43,546 bases of DNA from Bacillota bacterium (GTDB lineage Bacteria; Sysuimicrobiota; Sysuimicrobiia; Sysuimicrobiales; Segetimicrobiaceae). A program made the position numbers and the translations under genes. Location of the stretch: the NCBI GenBank assembly GCA_021324295.1, contig JAJPJJ010000043.1, forward strand, positions 1 through 43,546, read 5' to 3'. Below the pieces are notes generated by a model that did not search any database, was not told the DNA's origin, and worked only from the letters and a program-made list of their open reading frames with translations. Below are positions 41,752 through 43,546 of the stretch, piece after piece (position 1 is the stretch's first letter; the number at the start of each line of letters is the position of its first letter).

Positions 41752-43103
41752 CGTGGCGTCGGGCCAACAAGGAGCGCCGCCGTGACAGCCGGATCGTCCT
41801 CGGGCAGCACGCTTCGGAGATCAAGCACGACCGTGTCGTCTCGTCGGCGTGCTGCGATCCCGTGCCGGAGGAGCGCGGCGTACAGCGCATCACAGGCCAT
41901 GGCCGGGTGGGTCAGCCGAACCGTCCACGTTGGGAGAGGAACGCCGGGGAGCGCGGCGCCGCCGCACTCGGTGGTATCGGGGGCTGCCTCCGCCCCAAGG
42001 CTCGCCTCCGCGGCACGTGCCGCGAGCGCCTCGGCCCGTTGCCGGAGATCGGCCTGGGACGCGCCGAGCAGTCGGAGCACGGGGATCTCCTCCCAGGCGC
42101 GGCCGGCGACATAACTGGCCAGCGTGGCTTCAAGCGCGGCGAGTGTGAGCTTGCCGGGCCGGCAGCAGCGGGCCACGGGGTGGCGCGCGAGCCGCTCGAC
42201 GAGCTCGCGCCGGCCGCAGATCACCCCGGCCTGGGGGCCGCCGATGAGCTTGTCGCCGCTCGCGAGCACGAGGTCCGCGCCGTCCCGCAGCGCGTCCCGG
42301 ATCGTCGGCGAGTATGGGAGTCCCTTCTCGCGCAGGTCCACGAGGCTGCCGCTCCCCAGGTTGACGACGAGCGGCACGCGCGCCTCGCGGGCCAGCCGGG
42401 CCAGGGCGGCGGTCTCCACGTGGCTCGTGTACCCGGTCGCGGCCGTGTTCGACGCGTGGATCCGGACGACGGCGGCCGTCTCGGGGCCGACCGCGCGCCG
42501 GTAGTCCTCCGGGTAGACGCAGTTCGCGGCGCCGACCGGGACCACGCGGGCTCCGCCGGCCTCCAGGATGTCGCGGAGGCGGGCGCCCTGGCTGATCTCG
42601 ATGAGGTCGCGCGCGGCGCACACGAGCTCCCGCCCATGGGCCAGCGCCGCCGCTGCGAGCAGGCAGCTCGCCGCGTTCTGGGTGGTCACGGCCGCGGCCT
42701 CGGCGCCCGTGAGGGCCACAAGCAGCCGCTCGCAGGCCGCCGCCCGCTCCCCGATCTCCCGGGCCCCGGTGGGGCTGGCGCCGGCGGCTTCGAGCAGCCG
42801 CTCCTGCGCGGCGCGGGCCAGCGGGGCATTTCCCCACTGGGTGTGGATCACGATGCCGGTCGCGTTGATGTAGCGGCGGCGCGGGATCCGGAGCGCCGCG
42901 GCGGCCTCCGACACCGCGGCAACGATCGCCTGGACGGCGGCCTCGCGGGTCGGCGGCGGATCCGACCGGAGCCGCTGAACGGCGCCGCGCACGAGCGCGG
43001 CCAGGAGGCCGCCGTCAATGCCGAGGTCGCGCAGGGCCGGGTGCTGCAGGAGGACCTGGGTGGACGGGATGGCGTCCCACCGGGCTGATTCGACTGTGTG
43101 CAT
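41748..43103 (-). CDS. selA: L-seryl-tRNA(Sec) selenium transferase SelA
   Basis: A 451-aa PLP enzyme converting Ser-tRNA(Sec) to Sec-tRNA(Sec) with selenophosphate. It has the SelA N-terminal domain (IPSTQVLLQHPALRDLG), YINATGIVIHTQWGNAPLA, NLGSGSLVDL, the PLP lysine K285 in ASGDKLIGGPQAG and GKLTLAALEATL. Some usually conserved stretches differ: HTQWGN replaces HTNLGR and the Arg-rich 'GxRGxR' region reads GAREIGERAAACE, so it is a divergent SelA. ATG 43103 is chosen. A TTG at 43130 would start inside the IS end. No Shine-Dalgarno precedes the ATG: the transposon boundary is only ~22 bp upstream and may have replaced the native leader. Confidence 0.92.
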   Translation of the reverse strand: MHTVESARWDAIPSTQVLLQHPALRDLGIDGGLLAALVRGAVQRLRSDPPPTREAAVQAIVAAVSEAAAALRIPRRRYINATGIVIHTQWGNAPLARAAQERLLEAAGASPTGAREIGERAAACERLLVALTGAEAAAVTTQNAASCLLAAAALAHGRELVCAARDLIEISQGARLRDILEAGGARVVPVGAANCVYPEDYRRAVGPETAAVVRIHASNTAATGYTSHVETAALARLAREARVPLVVNLGSGSLVDLREKGLPYSPTIRDALRDGADLVLASGDKLIGGPQAGVICGRRELVERLARHPVARCCRPGKLTLAALEATLASYVAGRAWEEIPVLRLLGASQADLRQRAEALAARAAEASLGAEAAPDTTECGGAALPGVPLPTWTVRLTHPAMACDALYAALLRHGIAARRRDDTVVLDLRSVLPEDDPAVTAALLVGPTPR

Positions 43104-43125
43104 GGCGGTACACAGGATACCAAGT
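43104..43125 (-). promoter_or_regulatory. selA leader, also the predicted omega-RNA guide
   Basis: The ~22 bp between the transposon right end and the selA ATG (minus strand ACTTGGTATCCTGTGTACCG...) contain no Shine-Dalgarno or promoter. In IS200/IS605 elements the sequence just outside the right end becomes the guide of the omega-RNA, so any transcript running out of tnpB here would carry the selA leader as guide and could also drive selA. Confidence 0.5.
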
Positions 43126-43180
43126 GTCAACTACCCCGGACTGAAGTCCGGGGCTTGGGCGAGGCTCGGAACGGCCACCG
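43126..43180 (-). ncRNA. Right end and putative omega-RNA 3' scaffold of an IS200/IS605 element
   Basis: Reading on the plus strand, GTCAACTA is followed by the perfect hairpin CCCCGGACTGAAGTCCGGGG (43134-43153) and CTTGGGC. This is the conserved subterminal hairpin and right-end form of IS605-type elements, whose minus-strand transcript forms the TnpB guide-RNA scaffold. It overlaps the last codons of tnpB, as in characterised omega-RNAs. The 5' limit of the RNA is not visible, so the interval marks only the recognisable 3' part. Confidence 0.7.
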
Positions 43181-43546
43181 CAAGGAGACGGTATGCGAGG
43201 ACGGCAGACGTTCTTCATCGACTCTCCCACCAGGGCCGGATTGACGCTCGGCGGTCTCGCTGGAGAGAAGATGTCCTCCCCAACTACCCGGTTTGGCGCC
43301 CGGGTCCGCCCGGCCCGCCACCGCGAGGATGTACCTCGCGGCGCGCCAGGACATGTTCCTCGCACCATTCAGGTGAGCGTTCTGTCCATATCCGCAGCGC
43401 TGGCATGCGAAGGCAGCCCCCGAACGTCGGGTCGATCGGCTGCCGCACCGGCTGCAGTAGCGGGACGAACACGCCGCCCGGAGGGCCTTCACGCGCAGGC
43501 CGCACCGGGCCCCCTTGTAGCGCACCATGTCCTGCCCACTCCTGAA
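43127..43546 (-). CDS. tnpB: TnpB (IS605 OrfB-type RNA-guided nuclease), C-terminal part
   Basis: The visible ~139 residues include DMVRYKGARCGLRVKALRAACSS and the zinc ribbon (YCSRCGSRS...FACQRCGYGQ), followed by NAHLNGARNMSWRAA. TnpB proteins normally have NAD-x-NAA-x-N there, the Asp being the RuvC-III catalytic residue; here it is His. The ~75-residue tail reads through the omega-RNA region to a TGA in the right end, longer than usual. The start lies beyond the window. It is either a decaying transposon gene or a nuclease-dead TnpB derivative. Confidence 0.85.
   Translation of the reverse strand, partial: FRSGQDMVRYKGARCGLRVKALRAACSSRYCSRCGSRSTRRSGAAFACQRCGYGQNAHLNGARNMSWRAARYILAVAGRADPGAKPGSWGGHLLSSETAERQSGPGGRVDEERLPSSHTVSLRWPFRASPKPRTSVRGS

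Larger units (their letters stand above)
43126..43546 (-). mobile_element. IS200/IS605-family insertion element, right part only
   Basis: The right-end hairpin (43134-43153) and the tnpB 3' portion continue to the window edge. The left end and any tnpA lie outside. The outer boundary is placed at GTCAAC, about 43126, immediately upstream of selA. Confidence 0.75.

Overview
This is a very GC-rich (about 70%) bacterial chromosomal segment. It has AGGAGG-type ribosome binding sites, many GTG starts and many ATGA/GTGA stop-start overlaps. The gene set suggests an uncultured soil or sediment heterotroph: branched-chain amino-acid and polyamine-type ABC importers, a molybdenum hydroxylase pair, BKACE/amidohydrolase/Rieske genes, and a selenocysteine system. 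A Gram-positive/Chloroflexota-style LexA-like box and a possible leaderless promoter fit a Terrabacteria lineage (CSP1-3/Armatimonadota-like or Chloroflexota-like), but the sequence alone does not settle the taxonomy.

Layout. 1-290: tandem array of an ~80-bp repeat running into the 3' end of a CoxS-type gene. 242-1692 (-): FAD and 2Fe-2S subunits of a xanthine dehydrogenase/CO dehydrogenase-like hydroxylase, with no large subunit in view. 1865-9395 (+): cysteine-synthase-like enzyme, M20 hydrolase, and a Liv-type importer with a fused LivM-LivG and a frameshifted LivF. 9478-11438 (-): MFS transporter coupled to a selenoprotein in which UGA sits at the nucleophile position of a CTP-synthase-C-terminal-like protein. 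11919-14454 (-): Rieske, amidohydrolase and BKACE genes. 14735-25130 (+): a long catabolic cluster (PotD/B/C/A-type importer, FAH, GntR regulator, D-2-hydroxyacid dehydrogenase, M24, M20, enolase-superfamily enzyme). These two units diverge from overlapping sigma70-like promoters. 25192-30787 (-): two small membrane proteins, a second copy of the repeat array, an HTTM/DUF393 protein with a DUF5819-like partner, and two PLP enzymes. 30926-33978 (+): class-III aminotransferase, secreted protein, alpha/beta hydrolase. 34367-35872 (+): four small cysteine-rich putative zinc proteins behind a promoter carrying a LexA-like palindrome. 36073-37303: SDR and a truncated luciferase-like gene that ends at a 3' tRNA fragment, probably an attachment-site scar. 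37457-43103 (-): an acidic low-complexity protein, then selB, a MazF/PemK-like gene and selA in a GTGA-overlapping operon. 43126-43546: right end and tnpB 3' portion of an IS200/IS605-family element, ending about 22 bp before the selA ATG.

The most interesting theme is selenium. The window holds SelA and SelB, with a toxin-like gene embedded between them, and also a UGA-containing gene about 28 kb away with a SECIS-like hairpin after the UGA. selD and the selenocysteine tRNA were not found here. Other points worth following are the LexA-like zinc-protein operon, a TnpB whose RuvC-III Asp is a His and whose omega-RNA guide would be the selA leader, and the tRNA-scar junction.
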